A stretch of DNA of 64,000 nt from Ruegeria atlantica (lineage in GTDB: Bacteria; Pseudomonadota; Alphaproteobacteria; Rhodobacterales; Rhodobacteraceae), in NCBI RefSeq assembly GCF_001458195.1, contig NZ_CYPU01000039.1, positions 496,093-560,092 of the forward strand, given 5' to 3'. A program made the translations under genes and the position numbers. Positions 1 to 9,362 of the stretch are shown here, piece after piece; the stretch's first letter is position 1, and every line of letters begins with the position of its first letter. The notes below the pieces were generated by a model that was not told the DNA's origin, ran no database searches, and worked only from the letters and a program-made list of their open reading frames with translations.

Positions 1-452
1 CACCCAAATTCGACAAGATAGACATCCACGTGCACGTGCCGGATGGTGCGACTCCGAAAGACGGGCCTTCGGCTGGTCTGGCCATGGTGACCTCGATCGT
101 ATCCGTGCTGACCGGTATTCCGGTTCGTAAGGACATCGCAATGACGGGTGAGGTTTCGTTGCGTGGCAACGCGATGCCGATTGGTGGTTTGAAAGAGAAA
201 CTGCTGGCGGCCCTGCGCGGTGGCATCAAGACTGTTCTGATCCCGGAAGAGAACGAAAAGGACCTGGCCGAGATCCCGGACAACGTGAAAGAAGGTCTGA
301 AGATCATTCCGGTAGAGCACGTGTCCGAAGTTCTCAAACTGGCACTGGTACGTGAGCCGGAAGCGATTGAGTGGGATGAGGCCGCCGAAGAGGCTGCCGC
401 AGCCGCTGCGAAGGCCACTGAAAGCGCAAGCCCGTCTGCCACGACGCACTAA
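1..452 (+). CDS. lon: Lon protease, C-terminal part (5' end outside window)
   Basis: This is the last ~150 residues of the ATP-dependent serine protease Lon, which degrades misfolded and regulatory proteins in the cytoplasm. The frame is open from base 3, so the gene starts before the window. The stretch holds the whole catalytic dyad of the proteolytic domain: the serine in PKDGPSAG (codon at 69-71) and, 43 residues later, the lysine in [10 protein letters not shown], the same spacing as in E. coli Lon. The tail after the domain is rich in Ala and Glu and ends [13 protein letters not shown] strong terminator follows directly. The family call is certain; nothing can be said of the ATPase part. 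Confidence 0.97.
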   Translation, partial: PKFDKIDIHVHVPDGATPKDGPSAGLAMVTSIVSVLTGIPVRKDIAMTGEVSLRGNAMPIGGLKEKLLAALRGGIKTVLIPEENEKDLAEIPDNVKEGLKIIPVEHVSEVLKLALVREPEAIEWDEAAEEAAAAAAKATESASPSATTH

Positions 453-472
453 GCGATAGGCGATAGACAAAG

Positions 473-499
473 AAAAGGCGGGGTCTTCCCCGCCTTTTT
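473..499. terminator. Bidirectional rho-independent terminator between lon and the permease gene
   Basis: Stem AAAAGGCGGGG / CCCCGCCTTTTT with loop TCTT. It has T-runs on both strands, so it can end lon on the plus strand and the convergent permease gene on the minus strand. Confidence 0.9.
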
Positions 500-504
500 C
501 CTTT

Positions 505-2091
505 TCAGAAGCCGATAACAGGCTTCTTCGGGTCCAGAACCTCTTCCTCGGCGATGTAAGTTTGAAACTTTTTGGCGGATAGGGAAGATCGGACCGCCAG
601 ACCAAAAATGACGATTGAAAACAGAACACACAGCAAAATATCCCAACCAAAGGGGATTTTCTTAAGCGCACCTTCCCCGAACTGTCCCAGGAACGAGATC
701 AAGCCGATCCCTCCGAAATAGGGAACCAGCCACAGGGCCTCGGTCACGTCCATTTCGTTCAACCGATTGTGGAACCGTGCCAGAAGAAGAACAAACCCGA
801 CGATCAACGCGATGCCAAGCCGCCAAACGGTGTCCCATCCGCTCCAATAGACGATGAGCGTGGCGACAGCGAAGGCTGTGATGGCCACCACTTTGACAAA
901 GGGAATGCGAATGGACCGCGGGTGGTCCGGCATCAGGCGTCGCAAGCACACAACGGCGATTGGCCCAACGGCAAAAGATACGACTATGGCCGCACCATTC
1001 AGGGCAATAACGGTGGTGAACGGGACCGTAAGAAGGAACAGAATTCCAATCAGAAAGTTCAGCGCCAATGCCCACAAGGGCACCCCAAATGCGGACAGTA
1101 TTTGCAAACGCTTTGGCAGGAACCCGTTCTGTGACAAGGCCATCGCGATACGCGCGTTCGAACCGGTGGACACCAAACCGTTGCCAAAGGGGCCAATGAC
1201 CGAACCTATGTTCAAAACGCTCAGGAACCAGACGATCCCAACCGATAGGATGACCCCGTCCAATGGCCCCTGACCGCTAAAATTCAGGCTTGCCCAGCCG
1301 TTCTTCAGCATCTCCGGGTCAAGCGCGCCGATAAACGCGATCTGTAATCCGACGTAAATGGCCGCACACAGAATAATGGACAGCACCAGCGCCGCAGGAA
1401 TGGCCACTTTGGGGTTTCGAACCTCACCGGCCATATCGACCACATGGCGGAAACCGATGAAGGAAAAGATGACGCCTCCGGTTGAAACGGCCGCCATGAT
1501 GCCCTGCAAGCCGTACGGCGCAAAACCACCCGGTTGGGTGAAATTTCCGGTGTCAAATCGACTTGCGATCAGCAGAACCGACAGCACGATAGGAATGGCA
1601 ATTTTGGCCCATGTCAGCGTCGCGTTGACTTGCGTGAAGAATTTTACCCCCAACGCATTAATGACAACGAACAACAACATAAAAAACAACGCCACGGCGA
1701 TACCTGCGCCGGTCAAACTGCCCGTATCGGCTGTGTGCAGCCAGGGAGCATAAGGCCCGAGGTACTTCAGCATCGCCTCGACCTCAATCGGGGCGGTGGT
1801 GTTGTACCCAATCCAGGCCGTCCACCCCATTGCCATCGAAACGATGTTGCCGTGCGAAAACTGGGGGACGCGGGCGATCCCTCCGGGAATGGGCAGCATG
1901 GCCGAGATCTCGGCGAAGGTTATCGCAAGAACGAACATGGCCACCGCGCCAATGATCCACGAAAGGATAGCGGCAGGACCTGCGTGTTGAACTGCGAGGA
2001 GGGGGCCGAACAACCAGCCGGAACCGATAATTCCACCGACCGAAATGAAGGTCAGGCCAACAAGGCCAATATCCCTTTTCAATTTGGCCAT
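505..2091 (-). CDS. APC-superfamily amino acid permease
   Basis: A 528-residue inner-membrane protein made almost wholly of hydrophobic segments, as expected for a 12- to 14-helix APC transporter (COG0531-like). The N-terminus shows the family signature: a short cytoplasmic start, then GLTFISVGGIIGSGWLFGP, the unwound first helix that binds the substrate backbone, and later IPGGIARVPQF. The length exceeds a basic 12-helix permease (~450), so there are probably extra C-terminal helices. The substrate cannot be read from sequence; aspartate or other amino acids are guesses. It is a single-gene unit facing lon, and its ATG (2091) has only a weak upstream GGGG ribosome site. Confidence 0.88.
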   Translation of the reverse strand: MAKLKRDIGLVGLTFISVGGIIGSGWLFGPLLAVQHAGPAAILSWIIGAVAMFVLAITFAEISAMLPIPGGIARVPQFSHGNIVSMAMGWTAWIGYNTTAPIEVEAMLKYLGPYAPWLHTADTGSLTGAGIAVALFFMLLFVVINALGVKFFTQVNATLTWAKIAIPIVLSVLLIASRFDTGNFTQPGGFAPYGLQGIMAAVSTGGVIFSFIGFRHVVDMAGEVRNPKVAIPAALVLSIILCAAIYVGLQIAFIGALDPEMLKNGWASLNFSGQGPLDGVILSVGIVWFLSVLNIGSVIGPFGNGLVSTGSNARIAMALSQNGFLPKRLQILSAFGVPLWALALNFLIGILFLLTVPFTTVIALNGAAIVVSFAVGPIAVVCLRRLMPDHPRSIRIPFVKVVAITAFAVATLIVYWSGWDTVWRLGIALIVGFVLLLARFHNRLNEMDVTEALWLVPYFGGIGLISFLGQFGEGALKKIPFGWDILLCVLFSIVIFGLAVRSSLSAKKFQTYIAEEEVLDPKKPVIGF

Positions 2092-2218
2092 GCGAAACCC
2101 CGTGCTTCAGCGCCGGTTGATCACACGGCAGATGCAGGAACGATACGCAGCTGAAATGCAAGCTGGCAAGCATTGTAATTTCAAGGCCTTAGAAGGCGTT
2201 GATTCTGAGGAAGGGGAA

Positions 2219-2293
2219 TGGTGGGTGATAAGAGATTTGAACTCCTGACATCTTCGATGTGAACGAAGCGCTCTACCACTGAGCTAATCACCC
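2219..2293 (-). tRNA. tRNA-Val (anticodon CAC), CCA encoded
   Basis: On the minus strand the acceptor arms GGGTGAT and ATCACCC pair. A D-arm (AGCTCAGTGGTAGAGC), an anticodon stem CTTCG/CGAAG with loop TTCACAT (anticodon CAC) and a T-arm GGAGTTCAAATCTC follow, and the CCA end is encoded. It reads GTG codons. Confidence 0.96.
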
Positions 2294-2444
2294 GTAGGCG
2301 GTGCTGTTACCGCGACTCGGATGGGTTGGCAAGATGGCCGGTTGTGAATTCGGCCCATCCCTTGAAAAGCTGGTTTTCTGTTTCTAAGGGCAGTTGGTCA
2401 AATCGGAAAAAATCAGGTTCTGTGAAAAAACTTCAAAACGCCGC

Positions 2445-2471
2445 TTGACGATGTCGGGGCGTAGCCATAAT
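2445..2471 (+). promoter_or_regulatory. Sigma-70-type promoter for the tRNA-Asp pair
   Basis: TTGACG (2445-2450) and CATAAT (2466-2471) lie 15 bases apart (16 if read ATAATA), about 35 bases before the first tRNA-Asp. The placement suits a strong stable-RNA promoter. Spacing is slightly short, so the exact -10 is uncertain. Confidence 0.65.
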
Positions 2472-2504
2472 ACACCCAAACGTTCAGCGATGAACAGACA
2501 GCGG

Positions 2505-2581
2505 GCGGTTGTAGCTCAGATGGTTAGAGTACCGGCCTGTCACGCCGGGGGTCGCGGGTTCGAGCCCCGTCAACCGCGCCA
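2505..2581 (+). tRNA. tRNA-Asp (anticodon GTC), copy 1, CCA encoded
   Basis: Acceptor GCGGTTG/CAACCGC, anticodon stem CCGGC/GCCGG with loop CTGTCAC (anticodon GTC), T-arm GCGGGTTCGAGCCCCGT, discriminator G and encoded CCA. Confidence 0.97.
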
Positions 2582-2627
2582 CTGCTGTCAGCCTAGATTC
2601 GGGTTAAGGGATCACGAAAATAGATGC

Positions 2628-2704
2628 GCGGTTGTAGCTCAGTTGGTTAGAGTACCGGCCTGTCACGCCGGGGGTCGCGGGTTCGAGCCCCGTCAACCGC
2701 GCCA
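2628..2704 (+). tRNA. tRNA-Asp (anticodon GTC), copy 2, CCA encoded
   Basis: Identical to copy 1 except for one D-loop base (CTCAGT instead of CTCAGA). It lies 46 bases after copy 1, so both probably come from one transcript. This is a recent tandem duplication kept homogeneous by conversion (inference). Confidence 0.97.
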
Positions 2705-2797
2705 TTTTCCACAAAGTCAGCGGTAATTTCGTAAATTGTGCCACGCTTCCGCGTGTCAAATGCGATGCTGCTTTGTCGGATCGGCGAATAGATGACA

Positions 2798-2812
2798 GTT
2801 CTTGCTTTGTTC
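2798..2812 (+). promoter_or_regulatory. LexA/SOS box upstream of uvrA
   Basis: GTTC-TTGCTTT-GTTC matches exactly the direct-repeat GTTC-N7-GTTC operator of alphaproteobacterial LexA. It lies 68 bases before the chosen uvrA ATG. An upstream in-frame start at 2773 would put it inside the coding region, which argues against that start. Confidence 0.88.
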
Positions 2813-2880
2813 TAACTTTTCTGTTGGAGTTCCAGCGTCGTTCACCTATTTCTAAGACACTTGTGTGTTGGGGGCCAAAA

Positions 2881-5739
2881 ATGGCTGAGCTGAAGAATAT
2901 CGAAGTGCGCGGAGCGCGCGAACATAACCTCAAAGGCATCGACGTGGACATCCCACGTGATCAGCTTGTGGTGATCACCGGGCTGTCGGGGTCTGGTAAG
3001 TCGTCTTTGGCTTTTGACACGATCTATGCCGAGGGCCAGCGGCGTTACGTTGAAAGCCTGTCGGCCTATGCCCGCCAGTTTTTGGACATGATGGAAAAGC
3101 CTGATGTGGACCACATCAGCGGCCTGTCACCAGCCATCTCGATTGAACAGAAGACGACGTCCAAGAACCCGCGTTCGACCGTCGGAACGGTCACCGAGAT
3201 CTATGACTATATGCGCTTGTTATTCGCCCGGTCCGGAACGCCGTACAGCCCCGCTACTGGGCAGCCAATTGAGGCGCAACAGGTTCAGGACATGGTCGAC
3301 CGCATCATGACGATGGAGGAAGGGACACGCGGATACCTGCTCGCCCCTATCGTGCGCGACCGCAAAGGCGAATACAAAAAAGAATTCCTCGAACTGCGCA
3401 AGCAGGGATTTCAGCGTGTGAAGGTCGACGGAGAATTCTACGAACTGGATGAACCGCCGACGCTGGACAAGAAATATCGCCATGACATTGATGTCGTCGT
3501 CGACCGGTTGGTCGTTCGCGAAGGGATGGAGACCCGGCTGGCCGACAGTTTGCGTACTGCTTTGGACTTGGCCGATGGTATCGCCGTTCTCGAAACCGCG
3601 CCGCGTGAGGGCGATCCGGAACGGATCACGTTTAGCGAGAACTTTGCTTGCCCGGTCAGCGGCTTCACCATTCCCGAAATCGAACCGCGTTTGTTTTCGT
3701 TCAACGCTCCGTTCGGGGCGTGTCCGGATTGTGATGGTCTGGGTGTCGAGCTGTTCTTTGACGAACGCCTTGTGGTGCCGGACCAGACCCTGAAACTGTA
3801 CGACGGGGCGTTGGCGCCCTGGCGCAAGGGAAAGTCGCCGTACTTTCTGCAGACCATCGAAGCGATTGCCCGACACTATGAGTTCGATAAGAACACGCCG
3901 TGGAAGGACCTGCCGCCAAAGGTGCAGCAAGTGTTTCTGCGCGGTTCCGGCGACGAAGAAATCCAATTCCGCTATGATGAAGGCGGGCGGGTCTATCAGG
4001 TCACCCGCAGCTTTGAGGGCGTGATTCCGAATATGCAACGCCGCTATCGCGAGACTGACAGCGCGTGGATCCGTGAAGAGTTTGAGCGGTATCAGAACAA
4101 CCGTCCCTGTGGTGCCTGTGAAGGCTATCGCCTACGTCCCGAGGCGCTGGCGGTTAAGATCGCAGGCGCGCATGTCGGGCAGGTTGTTCAGATGTCGATC
4201 CGCGAGGCCCTGGCCTGGATCGAAGATGCACCGAACCATCTAAGTGTCCAGAAGAACGAAATCGCGCGTGCCATTCTGAAGGAAATCCGCGAGCGACTGG
4301 GATTTCTGAATAATGTTGGTTTGGAATACCTTACGCTGTCCCGCTCAAGTGGTACCTTGTCTGGTGGTGAAAGCCAGCGCATTCGTCTGGCCAGCCAGAT
4401 CGGATCTGGTTTGACAGGAGTTTTGTACGTTCTGGATGAACCGTCCATTGGCCTGCACCAGCGGGACAACGATCGCTTGCTTGGGACGCTAAAGAACCTG
4501 CGTGACCAGGGTAACACAGTGATTGTCGTCGAGCATGACGAGGAAGCAATCCGCGAGGCGGATTATGTTTTTGACATCGGGCCGGGGGCTGGAGTGCATG
4601 GTGGTCAGGTTGTCAGCAAAGGCACACCTGATCAAATCGCGGCTGATGCGGCGTCGATGACCGGGCAATACTTGTCGGGAACCCGCGAGATCTCGGTCCC
4701 GGCTGAGCGACGCAAAGGGAACAAAAAGAAGGTGACGGTTGTCAAAGCGACCGGGAACAATCTGAAGAACGTGACGGCGGAGTTTCCGCTCGGCAAGTTT
4801 GTCTGCGTCACCGGCGTTTCCGGAGGCGGGAAATCGACGCTTACGATTGAGACACTGTTCAAAACCGCTTCGATGCGTTTGAACGGCGCGCGGCAAACGC
4901 CGGCGCCCTGCGAAACCATCAAAGGGTTGGAGCATCTGGATAAGGTCATCGACATTGACCAGCGCCCTATCGGGCGAACTCCGCGTTCAAATCCAGCGAC
5001 TTACACCGGGGCCTTCACGCCGATCCGCGATTGGTTTGCCGGTCTGCCCGAGGCAAAGGCGCGCGGCTATAAGCCCGGACGGTTCAGCTTTAACGTCAAG
5101 GGTGGTCGTTGCGAGGCCTGTCAGGGTGACGGTGTCATCAAGATTGAGATGCATTTCCTGCCCGATGTTTACGTCACCTGCGAAACCTGTAAGGGCGCGC
5201 GGTACAACCGCGAAACGCTGGAGATCAAGTTCAAAGGCAAGTCTATCGCCGATGTCCTTGATATGACCGTCGAAGACGCGCAGGAGTTCTTTAAGGCCGT
5301 GCCGTCGATCCGCGATAAAATGGACGCACTGGCGCGGGTCGGGCTTGGTTATATTAAGGTTGGGCAGCAGGCGACCACACTTTCGGGTGGCGAGGCGCAG
5401 CGCGTGAAGCTTTCAAAGGAATTGTCCAAGCGCTCGACCGGGCGGACTTTGTATATTCTGGATGAACCAACCACCGGCCTACATTTCGAAGACGTGCGCA
5501 AGTTGTTGGAAGTGCTGCATGAATTGGCCGATCAGGGCAATACGGTCGTTGTGATTGAACACAATCTGGATGTCGTCAAAACCGCCGACCACATCATTGA
5601 TATCGGCCCTGAAGGCGGCGATGGCGGTGGTGAAATCGTGGCAACCGGGACACCCGAGAATGTGTCCGAGGTCGACCGCAGTCATACCGGCAGGTATCTC
5701 AAACCGATGTTGGACGGTGCGCGCGTTGCTGCGGAATAG
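2881..5739 (+). CDS. uvrA: UvrABC excinuclease subunit A
   Basis: The damage-recognition ATPase of nucleotide excision repair, which forms a dimer and loads UvrB on DNA lesions. Length is 952 residues (E. coli 940). Both ABC modules are visible: Walker [10 protein letters not shown] near residue 37 and GVSGGGKST near 645, with signatures LSGGESQR and LSGGEAQR, each followed by a Walker B ending LDEP. Zinc-finger pairs are present (CPDC; CEAC...CETC). The start [19 protein letters not shown] is the normal family start. The frame is open 108 bases further up, but the SOS box there favours this ATG. Its ribosome site (GGGGG) is poor. Confidence 0.98.
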   Translation: MAELKNIEVRGAREHNLKGIDVDIPRDQLVVITGLSGSGKSSLAFDTIYAEGQRRYVESLSAYARQFLDMMEKPDVDHISGLSPAISIEQKTTSKNPRSTVGTVTEIYDYMRLLFARSGTPYSPATGQPIEAQQVQDMVDRIMTMEEGTRGYLLAPIVRDRKGEYKKEFLELRKQGFQRVKVDGEFYELDEPPTLDKKYRHDIDVVVDRLVVREGMETRLADSLRTALDLADGIAVLETAPREGDPERITFSENFACPVSGFTIPEIEPRLFSFNAPFGACPDCDGLGVELFFDERLVVPDQTLKLYDGALAPWRKGKSPYFLQTIEAIARHYEFDKNTPWKDLPPKVQQVFLRGSGDEEIQFRYDEGGRVYQVTRSFEGVIPNMQRRYRETDSAWIREEFERYQNNRPCGACEGYRLRPEALAVKIAGAHVGQVVQMSIREALAWIEDAPNHLSVQKNEIARAILKEIRERLGFLNNVGLEYLTLSRSSGTLSGGESQRIRLASQIGSGLTGVLYVLDEPSIGLHQRDNDRLLGTLKNLRDQGNTVIVVEHDEEAIREADYVFDIGPGAGVHGGQVVSKGTPDQIAADAASMTGQYLSGTREISVPAERRKGNKKKVTVVKATGNNLKNVTAEFPLGKFVCVTGVSGGGKSTLTIETLFKTASMRLNGARQTPAPCETIKGLEHLDKVIDIDQRPIGRTPRSNPATYTGAFTPIRDWFAGLPEAKARGYKPGRFSFNVKGGRCEACQGDGVIKIEMHFLPDVYVTCETCKGARYNRETLEIKFKGKSIADVLDMTVEDAQEFFKAVPSIRDKMDALARVGLGYIKVGQQATTLSGGEAQRVKLSKELSKRSTGRTLYILDEPTTGLHFEDVRKLLEVLHELADQGNTVVVIEHNLDVVKTADHIIDIGPEGGDGGGEIVATGTPENVSEVDRSHTGRYLKPMLDGARVAAE

Positions 5740-5748
5740 TGCAGTTCT

Positions 5749-6084
5749 TTAGTAAAGAATATCAGCCACTGCGCCGATCAGGTTCAGCACCTTTTGCGTT
5801 TCGGGGTCGACACGATAAACGTAATCGCCCGAGCGAATGTAGGATCCGCCGCGATTCAGACCATAACGGTAGGGATCGTTGATCCAGCTGTAGTCGTGCG
5901 TGATATAGTCGCCCTTTTTGTACAGGTTTTTTACCTGACCCGGCGGAACACAGGGCACTGCTTTTTTTGCCAAGCCTGGCGGGCAATGACCCGCCTTACT
6001 CTTTCCGTTCCCTGCCATTGCAGTAGCCGGACTCAATGAAAGCGCGACAATGGTCAAAGTAACAGACAGAATTCGCGACATCAT
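5749..6084 (-). CDS. Small exported protein of unknown function next to uvrA
   Basis: A 111-residue protein with a clear Sec signal peptide (MMSRILSVTLTIVALSLSP, then ATAMA as the probable cleavage site). The mature part begins with the Pro/Cys motif CPPGLAKKAVPCVPPGQVKN, then a Tyr-rich stretch and a hydrophobic end (LIGAVADILY). Proteins with CPPGLAKK...C.PPGQ are small periplasmic proteins of unknown role. Two cysteines could form a disulfide. It is convergent with uvrA (9-base gap). I recall such genes being misnamed as excinuclease from their position; nothing here supports a repair function. Ribosome site AGGAAA. Confidence 0.75.
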   Translation of the reverse strand: MMSRILSVTLTIVALSLSPATAMAGNGKSKAGHCPPGLAKKAVPCVPPGQVKNLYKKGDYITHDYSWINDPYRYGLNRGGSYIRSGDYVYRVDPETQKVLNLIGAVADILY

Positions 6085-6178
6085 GTTTCCTTTCGCGTTA
6101 AAGCGCAGTTAGGAAACAGATGGCTGCTGTTTGTCCGCCGGTCAACTCGATGGGCAGTAAGCTGCCACCCTGTGGCGA

Positions 6179-7051
6179 CTAGCCCCTATTACGCTTTTCA
6201 AACCTCGGCAGCATGGCGGAAAAATCCTTGCCCAGCCCGTCTTCGGATTCGACGAATTTCTCATAAAGCGCCGTTGCAACTTGTCCCATGGGCGTGTCTG
6301 CGTCCGAACTGTCAGCGGCTTGCTGGCTGAGCCGCAGATCTTTTAGCATCAGTTCGGCCGCAAATCCGGGTTGATAGTCGTTATCCGCCGGGCTGGCAGG
6401 TCCAACGCCCGGGGCGGGGCAGTAGGCGTTCATCGTCCAGCTATAGCCCGAGGACGTGCTGACCACATCAAACATCTTTTGCCGGTCTAGCCCAAGCTTG
6501 TCGGCCAATGCAAAGGCCTCGCAGGTGGCGATCATGGTTACGCCTAGGATCATGTTGTTGCAAATCTTGGCCGCTTGACCAGCACCGGATTCGCCGCAAT
6601 GCACAGCTTTCTGACCCATGATGTCAAACAGCGGCGATGCCTTTTCAAACGCCGCGTCGCTACCGCCTGCCATGAAGGTTAGCGTACCCGCTGCCGCGCC
6701 GCCGATGCCACCTGACACAGGGGCGTCTACTGCGAGAACGTCCGCTTCCTTTGCCTGCTCAGCGACGGCACGGGCGCTATCGACATCGACCGTTGAACAG
6801 TCGATCCAGACCGCACCGGGCACCATGGCGGGAATGATCTCTTTTGCCACCGCCCGCAGGATCTGTCCGTTCGGTAGCATGGTCACGACGATGTCGGCGC
6901 CAGTCGCGGCCTCAGGACCGGAGCTGGCCATAGTGACACCCGGGACAGAGACATCCGCCATGTCAAAGCCGCTGACATCATGCCCTGCTTTGGCAAGGTT
7001 GGCCGCCATCGGATTGCCCATGTTGCCCAGGCCGATAAACCCGATTTTCAT
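6179..7051 (-). CDS. mmsB: 3-hydroxyisobutyrate dehydrogenase
   Basis: Oxidises 3-hydroxyisobutyrate to methylmalonate semialdehyde with NAD+ in valine degradation. The 290 residues have the full family pattern: dinucleotide fold GLGNMGNPMAANLAKAGH at the start, substrate loop DAPVSGGIGGAAAGTLTFM near 120, and the catalytic lysine in GAGQAAKICNNM near 170. It is the last gene of a minus-strand operon, following the CoA hydrolase with a 3-base gap. Its ribosome site GGAGG overlaps the end of that gene, which suggests coupled translation. Confidence 0.95.
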   Translation of the reverse strand: MKIGFIGLGNMGNPMAANLAKAGHDVSGFDMADVSVPGVTMASSGPEAATGADIVVTMLPNGQILRAVAKEIIPAMVPGAVWIDCSTVDVDSARAVAEQAKEADVLAVDAPVSGGIGGAAAGTLTFMAGGSDAAFEKASPLFDIMGQKAVHCGESGAGQAAKICNNMILGVTMIATCEAFALADKLGLDRQKMFDVVSTSSGYSWTMNAYCPAPGVGPASPADNDYQPGFAAELMLKDLRLSQQAADSSDADTPMGQVATALYEKFVESEDGLGKDFSAMLPRFEKRNRG

Positions 7052-7054
7052 TCC

Positions 7055-8095
7055 TTAATCCTCCTCAAAAGTCAGCGTGCACGCGCCCAAAGGTTGTAGC
7101 ATCTTTGAAACAGTGACAGCCGGTACGTTTTGGTTTTGATGGCGCCAACTCGGGTTGCGATCCTTGTCGATGATCTGCGCCCGGATTCCTTCCAGAAAGT
7201 CCCCGTGTTCCATCGCGCGATAGGTGAAGCGATACTCCAACTCCAACGCCTTGCGCATGGTCAGGTTTGGAGTGCGGAGACGGTGCAGCATTTCGACCGT
7301 GCAAGCCATGGAGAGTGGCGAATTGCTCCCGATCAACCTCAGTGCGTCAGCGGCGGCGTCATTGTTCGAGTTGCGCAGGCTGTTTTGGATGTCTCCAAGA
7401 GTTTCGCCCCCGAAATCCGTCTCAATCGCATCTTGCATTGCGACCAACGAGCCTTCGGGCGGCGTGTCGGAATGGCTTTCAAGAATGCTGGCGTCGCCGG
7501 ATGCTTCAAGCATATCGATCAGATCCGGCCATTGCTGGATCGTAATGTGATGATCTGCGAAACCGGCCAGAATGGCATCGGCTGGCCCCATGCGATGCCC
7601 GGTTGTGCCGAGGTATTCACCAAGCCGTCCGGGTGCGAGTGCCAGCATCAGCGTGCTGCCGACATCCGGAACCAAACCGATCGAGCATTCGGGCAGGGCG
7701 ATTTGCGACGTTTCACCCACGATGCGATGGCTGCCATGGCACCCGATGCCGACGCCTCCACCCATAGTGAAGCCCTGCAGAAAACTGACAACCGGCTTTG
7801 GGTATTCGAAGATCAGAGCATTCAAGCGGTACTCATCGCGCCAGAACTTTCGGCCGTATTCAAAATCGCCCTTGGTGGCGGTCTCATAAAGCTCGGCAAT
7901 GTCACCGCCCGCGCAAAAGGCCTTGTCGCCCTCGGCATCCAGAATGACCAGATCGACCGCGTCATCCTCACGCCAGTTGCGCAAAGCGGTGTCGATGGCC
8001 AGGCACATATCATAGCTGAGCGCATTCAGCGCCTTGGTCCGGGTCAGGGTGATACGACCGGCACGGCCTGCTGTGCGAATATAGATGTCTGACAT
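7055..8095 (-). CDS. 3-hydroxyisobutyryl-CoA hydrolase
   Basis: A crotonase-fold thioesterase that frees 3-hydroxyisobutyrate from CoA in valine degradation, 346 residues from the ATG at 8095 (ribosome site GAGGAC). The frame is open further upstream, but homologous sequence begins at MSDIYIRTAGRAG. Visible features: FCAGGDIAELYE and MGGGVGIGCHGSHR (oxyanion hole), then PECSIGLVPDVGST, which carries the Glu and Asp of the HIBCH-type active site. It lies between the acyl-CoA dehydrogenase and mmsB, exactly the order of the pathway steps. A plain enoyl-CoA hydratase is less likely given the length and context. Confidence 0.93.
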   Translation of the reverse strand: MSDIYIRTAGRAGRITLTRTKALNALSYDMCLAIDTALRNWREDDAVDLVILDAEGDKAFCAGGDIAELYETATKGDFEYGRKFWRDEYRLNALIFEYPKPVVSFLQGFTMGGGVGIGCHGSHRIVGETSQIALPECSIGLVPDVGSTLMLALAPGRLGEYLGTTGHRMGPADAILAGFADHHITIQQWPDLIDMLEASGDASILESHSDTPPEGSLVAMQDAIETDFGGETLGDIQNSLRNSNNDAAADALRLIGSNSPLSMACTVEMLHRLRTPNLTMRKALELEYRFTYRAMEHGDFLEGIRAQIIDKDRNPSWRHQNQNVPAVTVSKMLQPLGACTLTFEED

Positions 8096-8102
8096 AAAGT
8101 CC

Positions 8103-9245
8103 TCAGCGCTGAGAGAGCATCTGGCGGGCAACGATGACCCGCATGATCTCGTTCGTGCCTTCCAAAATCTGATGCACGCGCAGATCGCGTACAAGCTTTT
8201 CGATACCGTAATCGGCCAGATAGCCATAGCCGCCATGCAATTGCAGGCATTGATCTACCACTTTCGATCCCGTTTCGGTCACGAATTTCTTGGCCATAGC
8301 GCAGAACTTTGTTGCATCGGGCGCGCCCTGATCCAACTTCCACGCCGCCTGACGCAGGAATGTCCGGCCGGCCTGCAATTCGATCTCCATATCTGCCAGA
8401 CGGAACTGAAGGGCCTGAAACTGGTCGATGGACTGCCCGAAAGCCTTCCGCTCAGACATGTACTGTAGTGTCATGTTCAACCCGGTTTGCGCGCCACCCA
8501 ATGAACAAGAGGCGATGTTCAGACGTCCGCCATCCAGCCCCATCATTGCGTATTTGAAACCGTCGCCTTCGACACCGACTAGGTTGTCGGAGGGGATCTT
8601 GCAATCGTCGAACTGTACCTGAGCAGTAGGCTGGCTTTTCCACCCCATCTTCTGTTCCAGCGCGCCAAAGCTCAGGCCTGGGGTGCCATCCTCGACATAG
8701 ACCGTCGAAATGCCCTTGGGCCCATCCTGGCCGGTGCGCACCATGCAGACATAGGCATCCGAGTATCCGCCGCCCGAGATGAAAGACTTGGTGCCGTTCA
8801 GGGTGTAGCCTTCGTTTGTGCGTTCAGCGCGGGTTTTCAAAGCGGCTGCGTCAGAACCTGAGCCGGGCTCGGTCAGGCAATAGCTGAGCACGGTGCTCAA
8901 GCTTAGAACATCGGGCATGATGCGGGATTTCAGCTCGTCACTGGCGAAGCTGTCCAGCATCTTGGCACACATGTTGTGGATCGACAGAAAGGCTGCGACC
9001 GAGGGGCAGGCCATCGACAAAGCTTCGAACACAAGCGTGGCGTCTAGACGAGACAGGCCAGAACCGCCGCTGTCCTCAGAAACATAAAGGCCGCCGAAAC
9101 CCAGCTCACCAATGCGCGGCCACAGATCTTTGGGGATGGTGCCTTCGGCCTCCCACTGGCGGGCAAATGGGGCGATGTTTTCCTGCCCGAAATCATGGGC
9201 CATGTCGAAGATTGCGTTCTGCTCTTCGGTTATTGCGAAATCCAT
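8103..9245 (-). CDS. Acyl-CoA dehydrogenase, probably isobutyryl-CoA dehydrogenase
   Basis: A flavoenzyme of 380 residues, the usual length for the soluble family. FAD- and substrate-binding signatures are clear: YCLTEPGSGSDAAALKT near 130, and at the C-terminus QLHGGYGYLADY...RVHQILEGTNEIMR, where EGTNEI holds the catalytic glutamate. It starts the operon with the 3-hydroxyisobutyryl-CoA hydrolase and mmsB, so isobutyryl-CoA to methacrylyl-CoA is the likely reaction. No methacrylyl-CoA hydratase lies here; that step must be encoded elsewhere or done by a general crotonase. Substrate assignment rests on context. Confidence 0.93.
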   Translation of the reverse strand: MDFAITEEQNAIFDMAHDFGQENIAPFARQWEAEGTIPKDLWPRIGELGFGGLYVSEDSGGSGLSRLDATLVFEALSMACPSVAAFLSIHNMCAKMLDSFASDELKSRIMPDVLSLSTVLSYCLTEPGSGSDAAALKTRAERTNEGYTLNGTKSFISGGGYSDAYVCMVRTGQDGPKGISTVYVEDGTPGLSFGALEQKMGWKSQPTAQVQFDDCKIPSDNLVGVEGDGFKYAMMGLDGGRLNIASCSLGGAQTGLNMTLQYMSERKAFGQSIDQFQALQFRLADMEIELQAGRTFLRQAAWKLDQGAPDATKFCAMAKKFVTETGSKVVDQCLQLHGGYGYLADYGIEKLVRDLRVHQILEGTNEIMRVIVARQMLSQR

Positions 9246-9362
9246 GGATTGCCTCCCACGCTGCCCGTTGAATTGAACGAGTGTTTATTTCCCAATCCTT
9301 ACAGAAATTTTGCACGGCCATCAATCACGGGCACATTCTTGTGCGGGAAAACGTGCCAACGT

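Noticed and set aside
2394..2726. 110-codon open frame across the tRNA-Asp genes
   Set aside because: It reads through both tRNAs and repeats the same peptide twice because of the tRNA duplication.
2773..2880. Upstream in-frame extension of uvrA
   Set aside because: It contains the SOS operator, does not resemble UvrA, and family proteins start at MAELK-type sequence.
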